The notes: a model not told the origin generated them from the sequence alone. Counted from the first letter of the stretch, positions 49,020-59,479 are shown. The stretch is DNA of 64,000 nucleotides from CAIWHR01 sp963734055 (GCA_963734055.1 CAVTFQ010000002.1:372001-436000); one strand, 5' to 3'. Numbers and translations: made by a program.

Positions 49020-51263
49020 ATGAACCGGGCTGCGCGCCCCGGACCGTGCTCCGAAGCGCCACGCGAAGGCGCCGATGGCGAGGTCGGGGATGGTCGTCGC
49101 GCGGTCAAGAACGGCACCCCCGAGCTTCCCGTGACCTTACCGATTACCGCAGTGTGGCGCGGCCAACCGTATCCGCGGGGCGCGACGTGGGATGGCGAAG
49201 GCGTCAATTTCGCCCTGTTTTCGGAGCACGCCGAAAAGGTCGAGCTGTGCTTCTTCGACCCGGCGGGTCGGCGCGAGCTGCAACGCGTTGACATCGCCGA
49301 GCGCACCGACTTCATCTGGCATTGTTATCTGCCCGAAGCCCGTCCGGGAATGCTGTACGGGTATCGCGTATACGGACCGTACCGACCCGAGGACGGCCAC
49401 CGCTTCAATCCCAGCAAGCTCCTTCTCGACCCCTACGCGCGAAACATCGTCGGCAACCTCCGCTGGAGCGACGCGCTCTTCGGGTACACGGTCGGCCACC
49501 GGCGCGAGGATCTGTCCTGCGACCGCCGCGACAGCGCCACCGCCATGCCGAAGTGCAAGGTCATCGATCCCGCGTTCACGTGGGGCGACGACCGGCGGCC
49601 GGGGGTGCCGTGGCACGATATGGTGATCTACGAGCTTCACGTCCGCGGGTTCACGATGCGCCACCCCGAGGTTCCGCCCGCGCTGCGCGGTACCTACGCA
49701 GGACTCGCCACCGCCCCGGTGATCGAATACCTGAAGGGACTGGGGGTGACGACCGTCGAGCTGATGCCGGTGCACGCCTTCGTCAACGACCGGCGTCTCG
49801 TCGACCGCGAATTGCGGAACTACTGGGGCTACAACACGATCGGATTCTTCGCGCCGGAGCCCCGCTACTCCGCTTCCGGCAAGGTGAACGAGTTCAAGAC
49901 GATGGTGAAGACGTTGCACTCGGCCGGGATCGAGGTGATTCTCGACGTCGTCTACAACCACACCGCCGAGGGCAACCATCTTGGACCGACGCTGTGCTTC
50001 CGGGGCATCGACAACGCGGCGTATTACCGGCTCAATGCGGAGAACCGGCGGTATTGCGTCGACTATACCGGCACGGGCAACACGCTCGACATGCAGCATC
50101 CGCGCGTGCTCCAGCTCATCATGGACAGTCTGCGCTACTGGGCGACCGAAATGCATGTCGACGGCTTCCGGTTCGATCTCGCCTCGGCGCTCGCGCGCGA
50201 GCTGCACGAGGTCGACCGCCTGGGCGCGTTCTTCGACGTCATTCGCCAGGACCCGGTATTGAACCGGGTGAAGCTCATTGCCGAGCCCTGGGATCTCGGC
50301 GAGGGGGGCTACCAGGTGGGAAACTTTCCGGTCGGCTGGGCGGAGTGGAACGACCGTTTTCGCGACGGGATGCGCGCCTACTGGAGAGGCGACGGCGGGC
50401 GCATCGGCGAGTTCGCGCTGCGGCTCACCGGTTCGAGCGACCTCTACGACCGCTCGAGCCGCCGTCCGCACGCCAGCATAAATTTCATCACCTCCCACGA
50501 CGGGTTTACCCTGGAGGACCTGGTCTCGTTCAACGACAAGCACAACGAGGCGAACGGCGAGGACAACCACGACGGCAACGACAACAATCTCTCGTGGAAC
50601 TGCGGCGTCGAGGGAGCGACCGACGATCCCGAAATTCGCGCGCTGCGCGAACGGCAAAAGCGCAATTTGCTGGCCACGCTGTTGTTGTCGCAGGGGGTTC
50701 CGATGCTGCTCGCCGGCGACGAGATCGGCCGCACCCAGGGTGGCAACAACAATGCGTATTGCCAGGACAACGAGATTTCCTGGGTCGACTGGAACCTCGA
50801 TCCGGACAAGCGGAAGCTGCTCGAGTTCGTGCGGCGGATGATCGCGATGCGGCGCGCGCATCCGGCGTTCCGGAGGCGCGACTTCTTCCAGGGCCGGCCG
50901 ATCCACGGCACCGGGATCAAGGACATCATCTGGCTGAAGCCCGACGGCACGGAGATGACGGCCGAGGAGTGGGACCACGAGTTCGCGCGCTCGCTCGGGG
51001 TCTATCTCGCCGGTGCCGCTCTCGGCGAGACCGACACGCGCGGCCGCTCGGTCACCGACGAGAGTTTCCTCCTGCTGTTCAACGCGCACCATGAGGAGAT
51101 GGCCTTTCACCTGCCCGACTACGGCGGCGGGAAATGGTCCGCGCTCGTCGCTACCGCCCGCGAGGTCGGGCTAGAAGGGGACGGCAAGCTCGAACCGGGG
51201 ACGGAATACCGGCTGGAGGGGCGTTCGCTCGCGCTCCTCATGCAGGTCGACACCGGGGGGTAA
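49020..51263 (+). CDS. glgX: Glycogen debranching enzyme GlgX
   Basis: A 747-aa GH13 enzyme that hydrolyses alpha-1,6 branches of phosphorylase-trimmed glycogen. The conserved regions are visible: ILDVVYNHTAEGNHLGPTL, VDGFRFDLASALARE (nucleophile Asp), LIAEPWDLGEGGYQVGNFPV (acid/base Glu) and NFITSHDGFTLEDLVSFNDK. An N-terminal carbohydrate-binding domain (PYPRGATWDGEGVNFALFSE) precedes. The ORF starts at ATG 49020, about 35-40 residues before the conserved start; a GTG at 49131 is a better-conserved alternative. Neither has a clear Shine-Dalgarno. It opens the glycogen/trehalose run GlgX-TreZ-MalQ-TreY. Confidence 0.93.
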   Translation: MNRAARPGPCSEAPREGADGEVGDGRRAVKNGTPELPVTLPITAVWRGQPYPRGATWDGEGVNFALFSEHAEKVELCFFDPAGRRELQRVDIAERTDFIWHCYLPEARPGMLYGYRVYGPYRPEDGHRFNPSKLLLDPYARNIVGNLRWSDALFGYTVGHRREDLSCDRRDSATAMPKCKVIDPAFTWGDDRRPGVPWHDMVIYELHVRGFTMRHPEVPPALRGTYAGLATAPVIEYLKGLGVTTVELMPVHAFVNDRRLVDRELRNYWGYNTIGFFAPEPRYSASGKVNEFKTMVKTLHSAGIEVILDVVYNHTAEGNHLGPTLCFRGIDNAAYYRLNAENRRYCVDYTGTGNTLDMQHPRVLQLIMDSLRYWATEMHVDGFRFDLASALARELHEVDRLGAFFDVIRQDPVLNRVKLIAEPWDLGEGGYQVGNFPVGWAEWNDRFRDGMRAYWRGDGGRIGEFALRLTGSSDLYDRSSRRPHASINFITSHDGFTLEDLVSFNDKHNEANGEDNHDGNDNNLSWNCGVEGATDDPEIRALRERQKRNLLATLLLSQGVPMLLAGDEIGRTQGGNNNAYCQDNEISWVDWNLDPDKRKLLEFVRRMIAMRRAHPAFRRRDFFQGRPIHGTGIKDIIWLKPDGTEMTAEEWDHEFARSLGVYLAGAALGETDTRGRSVTDESFLLLFNAHHEEMAFHLPDYGGGKWSALVATAREVGLEGDGKLEPGTEYRLEGRSLALLMQVDTGG

Positions 51264-51327
51264 TGTTCCGCGGCTCGCAGCGTCGCGCAGCGCGCGGTCG
51301 TCGCGATCGAGAGGCGAGGCAGGGCGA

Positions 51328-53154
51328 ATGAAGCATCATCACCCCATGCCGTTCGGCGCTGCGATCGAGGAGGACGGCGCGACGAGGTTCCGGGTGTGGG
51401 CGCCGGCCGTGACGCGCGTGGACCTCGTTGTGACCACCGGCGGCACCGAGCTCGACCTGCCGATGGATTCCCGGGGAGCGGGATGGCGGGAAGCGCGGGT
51501 CGAGGGCGCCGGGGCCGGCAGCCGCTACGCGTTTCGCATGGACGCGGGGATCGTAGTGCCCGATCCGGCGTCGCGCTTCAACCCGGACGACGTTCACGCG
51601 CCCAGCGCGGTTGTCGCGCCCCTCGCGTTCGAATGGGAGGACGATCGCTGGTGTGGGCGGCCCTGGGAGGAGGCGGTGCTCTACGAGCTGCACGTGGGCG
51701 CGTTCACCCCGCGCGGAACCTTCGACGCGGTCGTCGAGCGGCTCGACTATCTGGCCGACCTCGGGGTGACGGCGATCGAGCTGATGCCGGTCGCGGACTT
51801 CGCAGGGTCGCGCAACTGGGGCTACGACGGCGTTCTGCCCTTTGCGCCCGATGCGTCATATGGCACCCCGGAGGCCCTGAAGCGGCTGGTGCAATCCGCG
51901 CATGCGCGCGGTCTCATGGTGCTCCTCGACGTCGTATACAACCACTTCGGCCCTGAAGGCAACTATCTGCACCTCTACGCGCCGCAATTCTTCAATGCGC
52001 GGCACAGGACCCCGTGGGGTGCGGCGATCAACTTCGACGGCGAGCATTCGCGCACGGTCCGCGACTTCTTCCTCCACAACGCGCTCTACTGGCTCGAGGA
52101 GTACCGCTTCGACGGCCTGCGCCTGGATGCGGTGCATGCGATTGCCGACGATTCGCGGCCCGACATCGTGAGCGAGATCGCCGCCGCCGCTCGTGCCGGC
52201 CCGGGGCGCGACCGGCACGTGCACGTGGTACTCGAGAATGACCGCAACCAGGCGCGCTTCCTCGATCGCGACGGCGCCGGCCGCGCCGTGATCGCTACCG
52301 CCCAATGGAACGACGACGTCCACCACGCGGCCCACGTGCTCGCGACCGGCGAACGCGATGGCTACTACACGGATTACGCCTCGGATCCCTTGTGGTGCTT
52401 CGGGCGTGGTCTCGCGGAAGGCTTCGCCTATCAGGGAGAGCGGTCGCAATTCCGTGGAGGCCGTCCGCGCGGCGAGCCGAGCGCGTACCTGCCCGCGACC
52501 GCATTCGTCAACTTCCTGCAGAGCCACGACCAGATCGGCAACCGGGCGTGGGGCGAGCGCATCGGCGCGATCGCGAATCCCTACGCGCTCGACGCCCTGG
52601 CCGCATGCGTGCTGCTTGCGCCTTCGCCGCCCCTTCTCTTCATGGGCGAGGAATTCGATGCCTCTGCGCCGTTCCTGTTCTTCTGCGACTTCGGGCCCCA
52701 ATTGGCGGAGGCCGTCGCGCGAGGTCGACGCGACGAGTTCGCCCGGTTCGAGCGCTTCCGCGACCCGGACGCCCGACTCGGGATCCCCGACCCGAACGCA
52801 CCCGAATCCTTCATCTGCTCGAAGCTCGACTGGAGCGAACTCGATCGGCGCGGCCACCGCGAGGCTCTCGCGCACTGTCGAGACCTCCTGGCGCTGAGGC
52901 GGGAGCACATTGTCCCGCGGCTTGCTCAGATCGAGCGCGGCGGCCGATTCGATGTGCGCGGCCCGGGCCTGCTGCGCGTCGCTTGGGCGGCGGGCCGTTC
53001 GGCACAGCTGCACTTGCTCGCGAACCTGTGCGACACGCGCGCGACCGGCGTGTCGCTGCCACACGGGCAGATCCTGTACTCGGGTCCGGGGAGCGGGCCG
53101 CTCGCGGCGGAGGCGCTGGGTGCGTGGACGGTCGTGTGGACGCTCGAGGCATGA
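51328..53154 (+). CDS. treZ: Malto-oligosyltrehalose trehalohydrolase TreZ
   Basis: A 608-aa GH13 enzyme that releases trehalose from maltooligosyltrehalose made by TreY. Motifs: LLDVVYNHFGPEGNYLH, FDGLRLDAVHAI (nucleophile), VVLENDRNQARFLDRDG (acid/base Glu) and VNFLQSHDQIGNRAWGE. The N-terminal domain has FGAAIEEDGATRFRVWAPA. It starts 64 nt after glgX and its stop overlaps the ATG of the MalQ-TreY gene (ATGA), so translation is coupled with the partner that makes its substrate. Confidence 0.93.
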   Translation: MKHHHPMPFGAAIEEDGATRFRVWAPAVTRVDLVVTTGGTELDLPMDSRGAGWREARVEGAGAGSRYAFRMDAGIVVPDPASRFNPDDVHAPSAVVAPLAFEWEDDRWCGRPWEEAVLYELHVGAFTPRGTFDAVVERLDYLADLGVTAIELMPVADFAGSRNWGYDGVLPFAPDASYGTPEALKRLVQSAHARGLMVLLDVVYNHFGPEGNYLHLYAPQFFNARHRTPWGAAINFDGEHSRTVRDFFLHNALYWLEEYRFDGLRLDAVHAIADDSRPDIVSEIAAAARAGPGRDRHVHVVLENDRNQARFLDRDGAGRAVIATAQWNDDVHHAAHVLATGERDGYYTDYASDPLWCFGRGLAEGFAYQGERSQFRGGRPRGEPSAYLPATAFVNFLQSHDQIGNRAWGERIGAIANPYALDALAACVLLAPSPPLLFMGEEFDASAPFLFFCDFGPQLAEAVARGRRDEFARFERFRDPDARLGIPDPNAPESFICSKLDWSELDRRGHREALAHCRDLLALRREHIVPRLAQIERGGRFDVRGPGLLRVAWAAGRSAQLHLLANLCDTRATGVSLPHGQILYSGPGSGPLAAEALGAWTVVWTLEA

Positions 53155-56100
53155 ACGCGCGCCTCGCTCGGCTCGCGACGTTGCAGGGCATCGGTCTCGA
53201 GTACCAGGACATCTGGGGGCACGCGCATCGCATTTCCGATGCGTCGCTGGTCGCGCTGCTCGATGCGATGGGCGTCGCAGCAGCGAGCGACGAGGCGATC
53301 GAGGCGGCGATTGTTCTGCACGAAGCGACGCGCTGGCGCAGGGTCGTGCCGCCAGCGATCGTCGTTTTCGCGGACGAGTCGGCGCGCGCGATTCCCCTCC
53401 ATCTCGCCGCGGCACTCGACGACGCGACGCTTGAGTGGCGCGTCGAGGAGGAGTCTGGCGGACGCCATGCGGGAACGTTCCGGCCATCGGAACTCGCGGT
53501 CCTCGCAGAGGCGACGATCGATGGAACGAGCTATCTCGCGCGCGAGCTCGCGCTCGAGCTCCGGCTCCCGGCCGGATATCACCGGCTCGAGATCGCCCAC
53601 GCCGATCTTGTCATCGGCGCCGGCCTGCTCGCCGCCGTCCCGCAACGCTGCTACATGCCGCCCGCGCTCGAAGGTGACGGCAAGGTCTGGGGAGCGTCGG
53701 TGCAGCTCTACGGCGTGCGCTCCGAGCGCAATTGGGGGATGGGCGACTACACCGATCTCCGGGCCGTCGTGGAGCGATGGGGCGAGCTGGGCGGCGGCAT
53801 CGTGAGCGTGAATCCGCTGCACGCGCTGTTCCCGCAAGACCCGACACACGCGAGCCCCTACAGTCCGTCGAGCCGGCTGTTCAGGAACGTCCTCTACATC
53901 GATGTCGAAGCGGTCGAGGACTTTCGCGAATGCGTGCGTGCCCGCGACGTGGTGCTGGCGGCGCCCTTCCAGGCGCGATTGGCGGCGCTGCGCGACGCGG
54001 AGCTGGTCGACTACGCGGCGGTCGCCTTGGTGAAGCTCCCGGTGCTCGAGCTGCTGTTCGAGCACTTCCGCACTCGGCACCTCGGTGCCGCGACGGCGCG
54101 CGCGCGGGCGTTCCGCGCCTTTCAGGCGGAGGGTGGCGAGGCGCTCCGGCGATACGCGCGCTTCGAGGCGATGCAGGAACGCTTCCACCATGACGACCCG
54201 ACGATCTGGGGGTGGCCCGCGTGGCAGGACTGCTACCGCGAACCGGGTTCGCGTGAATGCGCCGACTTTGCCGACGAGCACGCGGACCGCGTCGAGTTCT
54301 TCGAGTACTTGCAGTGGCAGGCGGACGAACAGCTCGCGGCGGTGGCCCGGCGTGCGACCGATTCGGGGCTGGGGGTTGGGCTTTGCGCGGACCTCGCGAT
54401 CTCGATCGATCGCGGCGGCGCCGAAGCGTGGGCCAATCAGGGTCTCTATGCCGCGGGGGTGGGCGTCGGCGCGCCGCCCGACGAATTCAATCCGGTCGGT
54501 CAGGATTGGGGGCTGCCGCCCATCGTGCCGGAGAGGCTGCGCGCAGCGCGCTATGAGCCATTCGTCGCCATGTTGCGCGCGAACATGCGCCACGCGGGCG
54601 CGCTGCGCATCGACCATGTGATGGGGCTCGCACGCCTCTTCTGGGTGCCCGCCGGTGGCGTGCCCGCCGATGGCGCGTACGTACGCTATCCGTTCGCCGA
54701 TCTCCTGGGCCTCGTGGCGCTCGAGAGCCATCGGAACCGGTGCCTCGTGATCGGCGAGGATCTGGGTACCGTGCCCGACGAAGTGCGCGCCGCTCTCGGG
54801 GCGGCCGGCGTCCTCTCCTATCGTCTTCTCTACTTCGAGCGCAGTCCGGCGGGCGATTTCAAATCGCCCGCCGAGTATCCCGAGCAGGCGCTGGCCGCGG
54901 CCACCACGCACGACCTGCCGACGCTCGCCGGCTGGTGGACGGGCCACGACATCACGGTGCGCGCCGAGCTCGGCCTTCTGCCTGAGCCGGACGCGCGCGA
55001 CGCGCAGGTGCTCGCCCGCTCACAGGACCGCGCGCGGCTACTGCTGGCCCTGGAACGGGAGGGCCTGCTTCCGGAGGGCGCGACCGCGAATCCCGTTTCG
55101 CTGCCCGAGATGACCCCCGAGTTCGCGCGTGCGATCGCCGTGTATCTCGGGCGCAGCGCTGCCCGGATCATGGTCGTGCAGTTGGAGGACGTGCTCGGCC
55201 TCACGAGCCAGGCCAACGTGCCCGGCTCGACCGTGGAGCAGCCAAACTGGCGCCGCAAGGTTCCGCTCGCGCTCGAACGCTGGGCCGACGACGAGCGCTT
55301 CGTCGAGCTTGCGCGTGCGCTGGCCCCGCTCCGCGGGCGCGCACCGGCGCCGCGCAGGAGCAGGACCGGGGCCATGCGGGCCGTCATCCCACGCGCGACC
55401 TATCGCCTGCAACTGCACCACGACTTCACGTTCGCCGACGCGACCGCGATCGTGCCCTATCTGGCCGAGCTCGGAATAAGCCACGTCTATTGCTCGCCCT
55501 ATCTCCGCGCCCGTCCGGGCAGCCGGCATGGTTACGACATCGTCGACCATGCCACCCTCAACCCCGAGATCGGCACCGTCGACGATTTCAACCGTTTTGT
55601 CGCCGCCCTCAAGCACCATGGTCTCGGCCAGATCGCCGACGTCGTGCCCAATCACATGGGCGTCATGGGCGCGGACAACGCCTGGTGGATGGATGTGCTC
55701 GAGAACGGACCCGCCTCGGCCTACGCCGACTATTTCGACATCGATTGGAATCCGATCGATCCGACGCTCGCGGGCAAGGTTCTGGTTCCGGTTCTCGGCG
55801 ACCACTACGGCAACGTGCTCGAGCGCGGCGAGCTCGTTCTCCGCTACGAACCGGGCGCGGGAACCTTCGCGGTGTGGTATCACGAGCATCGCTGCCCGAT
55901 CGACCCGCGCGAGTACCCGCGCATCCTGGCAGGCGTGCCGGGTCTGCTCGGACCCAACACCGTTCCGACCGAGACCGCCGCCGACTTCGAGAGCCTGATC
56001 GCCGCGTTCGGCCATCTGCCGCCGCGCGACGCAACCGACGCCGGCGCGCTCGCGGAGCGCAGCCGCGACAAGGAGGTGCACAAGGGACGCCTCGCGCAGC

Positions 56101-58289
56101 TTGCGCGGGCGCACCCGGCCCTGGCCGCGGCCATCGAGCAAGCGCTGCTCACGATAAACGGCGTCGCGGGTGAGCGGGCGAGCTTCGGCGCCCTCGACGA
56201 GCTGCTCGGGGCCCAGGCCTACCGGCTCGCCTACTGGCGCGTCGCCGGCGACGAGATCAACTATCGACGCTTCTTTCACATCAACGAGCTGGCGGCGCTG
56301 CGCGTCGAGAACGAAGCCGTGTTCGAGTCGACCCACCGCTTCGTGCTCGAGCTCGCGGCCGCGGGGAGCATCGACGGCCTGCGCATCGATCACCCGGATG
56401 GGCTCTATGACCCCGCCGAATACCTCCGCCGCCTCCAGGAACGATATGCGCGACTCGCCGGCGGCGCGGAGGCGGCGACGGATCCGGGCGCGAGGCCGCT
56501 CTACGTCGTTGTCGAGAAGATCACGGCCCCGCACGAGCAGCTGCCGCAGTCCTGGCCGGTGCACGGCACCACCGGCTACCGGTTCGCCAGCGTCGTGATC
56601 GGGCTCTTCGTGGATGCGCCGGCGAAATCGCGCGTAGACCGGGTGTGGCGCGCATTCGTGCGCGACGAGGCGATGGACTTCAACGAGGCCGCGTATCGCG
56701 CCAAGCGCCTCGTCATGAAGAGCGCGCTCGCGGGCGAGTTGACGGTCCTCGCGAATCGGGCGTTGCGCATCGCCCGTGCCGACTGGCGCACGCGCGATTT
56801 CACCTTCAACTCGCTCCGGCGGGCCATCGCCGAAATCGTCGCATGCTTCCCCGTCTACCGTACCTACATCGTCGAGCACGTCTCCCCTCAGGACCGTCGC
56901 TACATCGACTGGGCGGTGGCTCACGCCAGGCGCCGCAGCGCTGCAGCCGATCTCAGCGTCTTCGACTTTCTGAAGGAGGTGCTCCTCGTGCGGCCTCCCG
57001 CCGGCGCGTCGTCGGAGATGGCGGCGGAGTATCGACGCTTCGCGATGCGCTTCCAGCAATTTACGGCGCCGGTGGCCGCGAAGGGGGTCGAGGACACGGC
57101 GTTCTATGTCTTCAACCGGCTCGTAGCGCTCAACGACGTGGGGGGCGATCCCGAAGACTTCGGCATGGCGGTCTCCGCGTTTCACGGAGCGAGCAGTGAT
57201 CGGGCGGCCAAGTCGCCGCACACGATGCTCGCGACGTCCACGCACGACAGCAAGCGCTCGGAGGACGTGCGCGCCCGCATCGCAGTGATCTCGGAGCTCC
57301 CCGCCGCGTGGCGGCTCGCGGTGCGCGGCTGGAGCCGCGCCAATCGTGCCAAGAAGCGCACCGTCGACGGCCGCCTGGCGCCCTCACGCAACGACGAGTA
57401 CCTGCTCTACCAGACGCTCGCCGGCACGTTCCCGGCAGGCGCCCTCGACGAGCATGACCTGACGACCTACCGGGCCCGCATCAAGGAGTACATGCTGAAG
57501 GCCGTGCGGGAGGCGAAGGCGCGCACGAGCTGGATCAACCCGAACGAAGGCTACGAGTCCGCCGTGGCCGGTTTCGTCGACGCGCTGCTCGGTCGCCTGG
57601 AGGGCAACGAGTTCCTCGAGGAATTCCGCGCACAGGCGGCCCCGCTCGCGTGGTACGGCGCCTTGAACAGCCTCTCGCTCGCGCTCATCAAGTTCACCTC
57701 GCCCGGGGTGCCCGATACCTACCAGGGACAGGAACTGATCGAGCTCACGCTGGTCGACCCGGACAACCGGCGAGCCGTGGACTTCACAAGTCGAAGCGAG
57801 GCGCTCGCGTCGCTCAAGGTGCTTGCGACCCAGCCGGCGGACGTACTTCCCGTGCTCTTGCAGGCGCTGCTCGAGGCGCCCTTCGGCGGGCGGGCCAAGC
57901 TGTGGATCATCTGGCGCATTCTGGAGCTGCGGCGAAGACAGCCCGACCTTTTCGAGAAGGGCGACTACCGCAAGGTCACGGTCGAGGGGGCGCAGGCGCA
58001 GCACGCGGTCGCCTACGCGCGACAATTCGGATCGACCGGCATCGTCGTGATCGCGGGCCGCCTTTTTGCCATGCTGGGCCTCGAGCGCGGGCTGCCGCCC
58101 GTCGGTTCGGCGGTGTGGCGCGACACGAGTCTCGACCTGGCATTCATCCCCGACGGCACGCTTCTCGAGAATGTGCTTACCGGAGAGACGCTGATGGCAA
58201 TCGGCGGAAGAGTCTCGGTTGCGGAGGCATTCGCGCAGTTTCCCGGCGCCGTCCTCGCCTACGAGACCGGGCGCTGTCCCGGGGAATGA
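53151..58289 (+). CDS. malQ-treY: MalQ-TreY fusion: 4-alpha-glucanotransferase / maltooligosyl trehalose synthase
   Basis: One uninterrupted frame of 1712 codons encodes two normally separate enzymes. Residues 1-741 are a GH77 amylomaltase (ADLAISIDRGGAEAWANQG, LRIDHVMGLARLFWVPAGG, IGEDLGTVPDE, TTHDLPTLAGWWTG, ANVPGSTVEQPNWRRKVP). Residues 742-1712 are a complete GH13 TreY, starting MRAVIPRATYRLQLHHDFTF, with IADVVPNHMGVMG, DGLRIDHPDGLYDP, VVEKITAPHEQLP and TSTHDSKRSEDVRARI. MalQ disproportionates maltodextrins; TreY turns the end glucose into a trehalose unit. The second start ATG at 55374 has no clear ribosome-binding site, so a genuine fusion protein is likely. I recall MalQ-TreY fusions being annotated in some proteobacteria, but cannot check. 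Confidence 0.93.
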   Translation: MNARLARLATLQGIGLEYQDIWGHAHRISDASLVALLDAMGVAAASDEAIEAAIVLHEATRWRRVVPPAIVVFADESARAIPLHLAAALDDATLEWRVEEESGGRHAGTFRPSELAVLAEATIDGTSYLARELALELRLPAGYHRLEIAHADLVIGAGLLAAVPQRCYMPPALEGDGKVWGASVQLYGVRSERNWGMGDYTDLRAVVERWGELGGGIVSVNPLHALFPQDPTHASPYSPSSRLFRNVLYIDVEAVEDFRECVRARDVVLAAPFQARLAALRDAELVDYAAVALVKLPVLELLFEHFRTRHLGAATARARAFRAFQAEGGEALRRYARFEAMQERFHHDDPTIWGWPAWQDCYREPGSRECADFADEHADRVEFFEYLQWQADEQLAAVARRATDSGLGVGLCADLAISIDRGGAEAWANQGLYAAGVGVGAPPDEFNPVGQDWGLPPIVPERLRAARYEPFVAMLRANMRHAGALRIDHVMGLARLFWVPAGGVPADGAYVRYPFADLLGLVALESHRNRCLVIGEDLGTVPDEVRAALGAAGVLSYRLLYFERSPAGDFKSPAEYPEQALAAATTHDLPTLAGWWTGHDITVRAELGLLPEPDARDAQVLARSQDRARLLLALEREGLLPEGATANPVSLPEMTPEFARAIAVYLGRSAARIMVVQLEDVLGLTSQANVPGSTVEQPNWRRKVPLALERWADDERFVELARALAPLRGRAPAPRRSRTGAMRAVIPRATYRLQLHHDFTFADATAIVPYLAELGISHVYCSPYLRARPGSRHGYDIVDHATLNPEIGTVDDFNRFVAALKHHGLGQIADVVPNHMGVMGADNAWWMDVLENGPASAYADYFDIDWNPIDPTLAGKVLVPVLGDHYGNVLERGELVLRYEPGAGTFAVWYHEHRCPIDPREYPRILAGVPGLLGPNTVPTETAADFESLIAAFGHLPPRDATDAGALAERSRDKEVHKGRLAQLARAHPALAAAIEQALLTINGVAGERASFGALDELLGAQAYRLAYWRVAGDEINYRRFFHINELAALRVENEAVFESTHRFVLELAAAGSIDGLRIDHPDGLYDPAEYLRRLQERYARLAGGAEAATDPGARPLYVVVEKITAPHEQLPQSWPVHGTTGYRFASVVIGLFVDAPAKSRVDRVWRAFVRDEAMDFNEAAYRAKRLVMKSALAGELTVLANRALRIARADWRTRDFTFNSLRRAIAEIVACFPVYRTYIVEHVSPQDRRYIDWAVAHARRRSAAADLSVFDFLKEVLLVRPPAGASSEMAAEYRRFAMRFQQFTAPVAAKGVEDTAFYVFNRLVALNDVGGDPEDFGMAVSAFHGASSDRAAKSPHTMLATSTHDSKRSEDVRARIAVISELPAAWRLAVRGWSRANRAKKRTVDGRLAPSRNDEYLLYQTLAGTFPAGALDEHDLTTYRARIKEYMLKAVREAKARTSWINPNEGYESAVAGFVDALLGRLEGNEFLEEFRAQAAPLAWYGALNSLSLALIKFTSPGVPDTYQGQELIELTLVDPDNRRAVDFTSRSEALASLKVLATQPADVLPVLLQALLEAPFGGRAKLWIIWRILELRRRQPDLFEKGDYRKVTVEGAQAQHAVAYARQFGSTGIVVIAGRLFAMLGLERGLPPVGSAVWRDTSLDLAFIPDGTLLENVLTGETLMAIGGRVSVAEAFAQFPGAVLAYETGRCPGE

Positions 58290-58690
58290 CGCCATCCCGA
58301 ACGCGCGGCGGAGAAGGAAGGGAGGCATGAACGGAAGGCGTGTCCCGTCCCTCCCGCGGGGGACGCCCTCGCCGTTTGCCACCTGCGATGTGCTGCGTTC
58401 TGAACGTAACGGTCTTCGGCCGCGTCCCGCGAACCATGACGTCGGATCGAAAACCCGGCGCCCCGTGGCACCGCCGGATGCAATCGACCGGAATTCGACG
58501 CTTCGGCGAGAGAACTTACCGAGGACGAAAGGGTCACAGGCCCAGGAGGAGGGGGTCCTCAAGGTCGCAATGGCATGCCTCAGGTGAAGTCACGGTCCGG
58601 TCGCGGACCTTGGGCGGCGCTTGACCGTGCTCCGCGTTGCGACCATTGCGACAGGACAGGAAGCGACGTTCACGCGAAGGAGGAGCGAAA
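58290..58690. other. Gene-free stretch after MalQ-TreY
   Basis: No supported gene. A loose GC hairpin lies near 58337-58367 and may end the operon. The last bases contain the GGAGG of the next gene. Confidence 0.4.
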
Positions 58691-59034
58691 ATGGACGATG
58701 GCGTTACCGCGGGCGGTCGCGAGAGGATGGCCGCAAACCTCCGGCGACTGATCGCCGGCACCGAGGATCTAGTGAACGCGGTCCGTGAGGACGGCAGTGA
58801 ATCAGACCGCCAGACCATGGAGCGAACGAGGACGAAGTCGCACGGGCGAGGGAGCAGCTGGACGAGCTGCAGGACACCATCGCCGCCCGGACGCGCGTTG
58901 TGGCGCGACGAACGGATCGTTTGGTGCACGAGCATCCGTGGGAGAGCGCGGGTGCCGCGGCCGGGGCCGCCGTGCTTCTCGGCGTGGCGATCGGCATCAT
59001 GATCAGCAGGTCCCTCTCTCAAGGCGGCGAGTAG
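58691..59034 (+). pseudogene. DUF883 (ElaB/YqjD-like) gene with frameshift
   Basis: Behind a strong GGAGG (58680-58684) the frame starts MDDGVTAGGRERMAANLRRL and continues LIAGTEDLVNAVREDG, the helical start of DUF883 proteins that bind ribosomes or membranes. It then drifts into shadow sequence. In another frame the rest is clear: EVARAREQLDELQDTI, HEHPWESAGAAAGAAVLLGV and GIMISRSLSQGGE to a TAG at 59032-59034. The join lies between about 58800 and 58830 and needs one missing or two extra bases. Restored, it would be 113-114 aa, the family length, with the usual C-terminal transmembrane helix. Confidence 0.65.
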
Positions 59035-59479
59035 ACGCCGGAACTTTCGCCGGGGCCAGCCACGTGGCCTCGACCGACGCCACCGAACGGGCTGCGACGG
59101 GGCACGAGGGATGCTCCTCGGCCCACGCGACGCTGGACGCCGTGCGACAGAATCGTCGTTAGCCGCCGCCGGACGGCGCGCTGCAAGGTTCCGCGGCGGC
59201 TTTCACGGCAAGCGTCGCGGCCCCGCCGCCGCGAGGAAACGCATCGTCCAACAAACGAAGCAGCGGGCACGATCACCCGATCACCCGCCGCGAGCATCGC
59301 GTCAAGGTCGGAGGCGACGGGCGCAAGCCGCGCGGGTCGCCAGAGGCCTAACGCTCGCCTTGCCGTCGCCGGCCACTGCTACGGTCGATTGACAACCGTC
59401 GTAGAGTTGCCGTTCGCCGGCCAAGCCCTTGCGGGAGTGCAATCCAAGCTGCGCATAAACGAAGGGGCCGGCTGCCGGT
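59035..59479. other. Gene-free stretch between DUF883 and YihY genes
   Basis: No gene supported. Short frames here lack start signals and family resemblance. No clear terminator for either convergent gene could be picked out by eye. Confidence 0.4.

Noticed and set aside
55374..58289. Separate treY gene
   Set aside because: No stop codon precedes it in frame and no clear ribosome-binding site; kept as part of the fusion.
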